Below, piece by piece: positions 63,591 through 64,000 of a DNA stretch of 64,000 bases. The stretch's first letter is position 1, and the number at the start of each line of letters is the position of its first letter. The stretch is taken from contig JAKSKX010000002.1 of assembly GCA_024401535.1 (NCBI GenBank), positions 186,001 through 250,000 on the forward strand. Direction: 5' to 3'. The translations under genes were made by a program, and so were the position numbers. Source of the DNA: Paludibacteraceae bacterium. Its GTDB lineage: Bacteria; Bacteroidota; Bacteroidia; Bacteroidales; Paludibacteraceae. Under the pieces are notes generated by a model. The model was not told the origin of the DNA. It saw nothing but the letters and a program-made list of their open reading frames with translations, and ran no database searches.

Positions 63591-64000
63591 TTATCGCTCA
63601 ATCTTCAAAGTTGAGTTCTGTCGGTTGATACTGCATGTTCCGAACTTTGTTATTGCAACCGCGTTTAGTCGAAGCACAGCATCCTTGTTCTCGACAAGCA
63701 GGAACTCGATGCCATCAACTTCTATATCTGATATTTTCAGCTTTGCCACAAATTTGTCGTTTCTGATTCGTCCGTAGCCATACTTTGAAAGGAACTCAGC
63801 ATCAGTCTTTGACATTTCAGAGACCTGCAGCGAAGTGTCTATCACAGCTGACATGCTCACACCACAGCACACAACAGGAATAAAATAGTCGTTTCCGCTT
63901 CGCACAATCCTAACCTCCTTTACCACAGTCGGTTTGGCAGGCTGTCCGTTTCCTGTCTGCGCAGAGAATGAAGTCGTCACTCCGCTTGCCTTCTTCCATT
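63591..64000 (-). CDS. Retropepsin-like protein, 5' end outside window
   Basis: The frame is open to the window edge (the apparent GTG at 63980 is only the first internal candidate), with a short hydrophobic/Ala-rich segment likely to be the end of a signal peptide. The segment IPVVCCGVSMSAVIDTSLQVSEMS has the outline of a retroviral-type aspartic protease site, but the usual DTG(A/S) reads DTSL, so activity is doubtful. The C-terminal INRQNSTLKIER is consistent with the same fold. Confidence 0.6.
   Translation of the reverse strand, partial: WKKASGVTTSFSAQTGNGQPAKPTVVKEVRIVRSGNDYFIPVVCCGVSMSAVIDTSLQVSEMSKTDAEFLSKYGYGRIRNDKFVAKLKISDIEVDGIEFLLVENKDAVLRLNAVAITKFGTCSINRQNSTLKIER

Overview
The window comes from a Bacteroidota chromosome, almost certainly order Bacteroidales. 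Several lineage traits support this: a fused MurF-alanine racemase, a fused NuoCD inside an 11-gene complex I operon without nuoEFG, meso-diaminopimelate dehydrogenase, DUF4421, PorT-like and TonB proteins, lipoproteins with short lipoboxes, and promoters of the Bacteroidota type (TTTG, about 19-20 nt, TAnnTTTG). There are no rRNA or tRNA genes and no CRISPR array.

Region 1 (1 to about 12,000) is an accessory island of mosaic base composition. Its left half holds an AT-rich pair (multi-pass membrane protein plus DGQHR/DndB-like protein), a Fic enzyme with a built-in VbhA-like inhibitory segment, an unknown small protein, a DNA-binding protein coupled to a Doc-type Fic toxin, and a DUF6155 protein closed by a strong terminator. 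The right half, on the minus strand, is integrative-element machinery: an excisionase-like protein, a complete tyrosine recombinase, a catalytically degenerate recombinase fragment, a second excisionase-like protein, a VirE-N/DUF3987 protein and a winged-helix protein. A recombinase-type inverted repeat (11,954-11,975) lies between this machinery and dnaK and may mark the right end of the element. The left end is outside the window.

Region 2 (12,100-25,500) is core genome: dnaK, a META-domain lipoprotein, a DUF4105/Lnb-N membrane protein, maf, a VC0807-like membrane protein, murF-alr, a DUF4421 outer-membrane protein, nrdD, tonB and an MBL-fold phosphodiesterase.

Region 3 (25,700-35,900) is the nuo operon, nuoA-B-CD-H-I-J-K-L-M-N. 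Without the NADH-oxidising module it should take electrons from another donor and pass them to (mena)quinone.

Region 4 (36,600-46,000) has a PorT-like barrel, a Fur-family regulator, a YfhO-like membrane protein, a small membrane protein, and a TetR regulator followed by a very large acyl-CoA dehydratase activase. A perfect 21-bp palindrome sits on the promoter of this last pair.

Region 5 (46,100-64,000) starts with the thrS-infC-rpmI-rplT operon, in which infC appears to start at a non-AUG ATC codon behind a perfect Shine-Dalgarno sequence. Next come a papain-like protease and pentapeptide-repeat lipoprotein pair, then maeB, ddh and gdhA, which together suggest an NADPH/ammonia module. The window ends with a voltage-gated Na+-channel-like protein, a BASS-type transporter, rimO, ftsY, a Tyr/His-rich lipoprotein and a retropepsin-like protein cut by the window edge.

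The most notable points are the toxin/defence-like left island with its uncharacterised membrane-DGQHR pair, the degenerate recombinase kept in a translationally coupled operon, the infC start, the TetR operator, and a 25-bp inverted repeat upstream of maeB.
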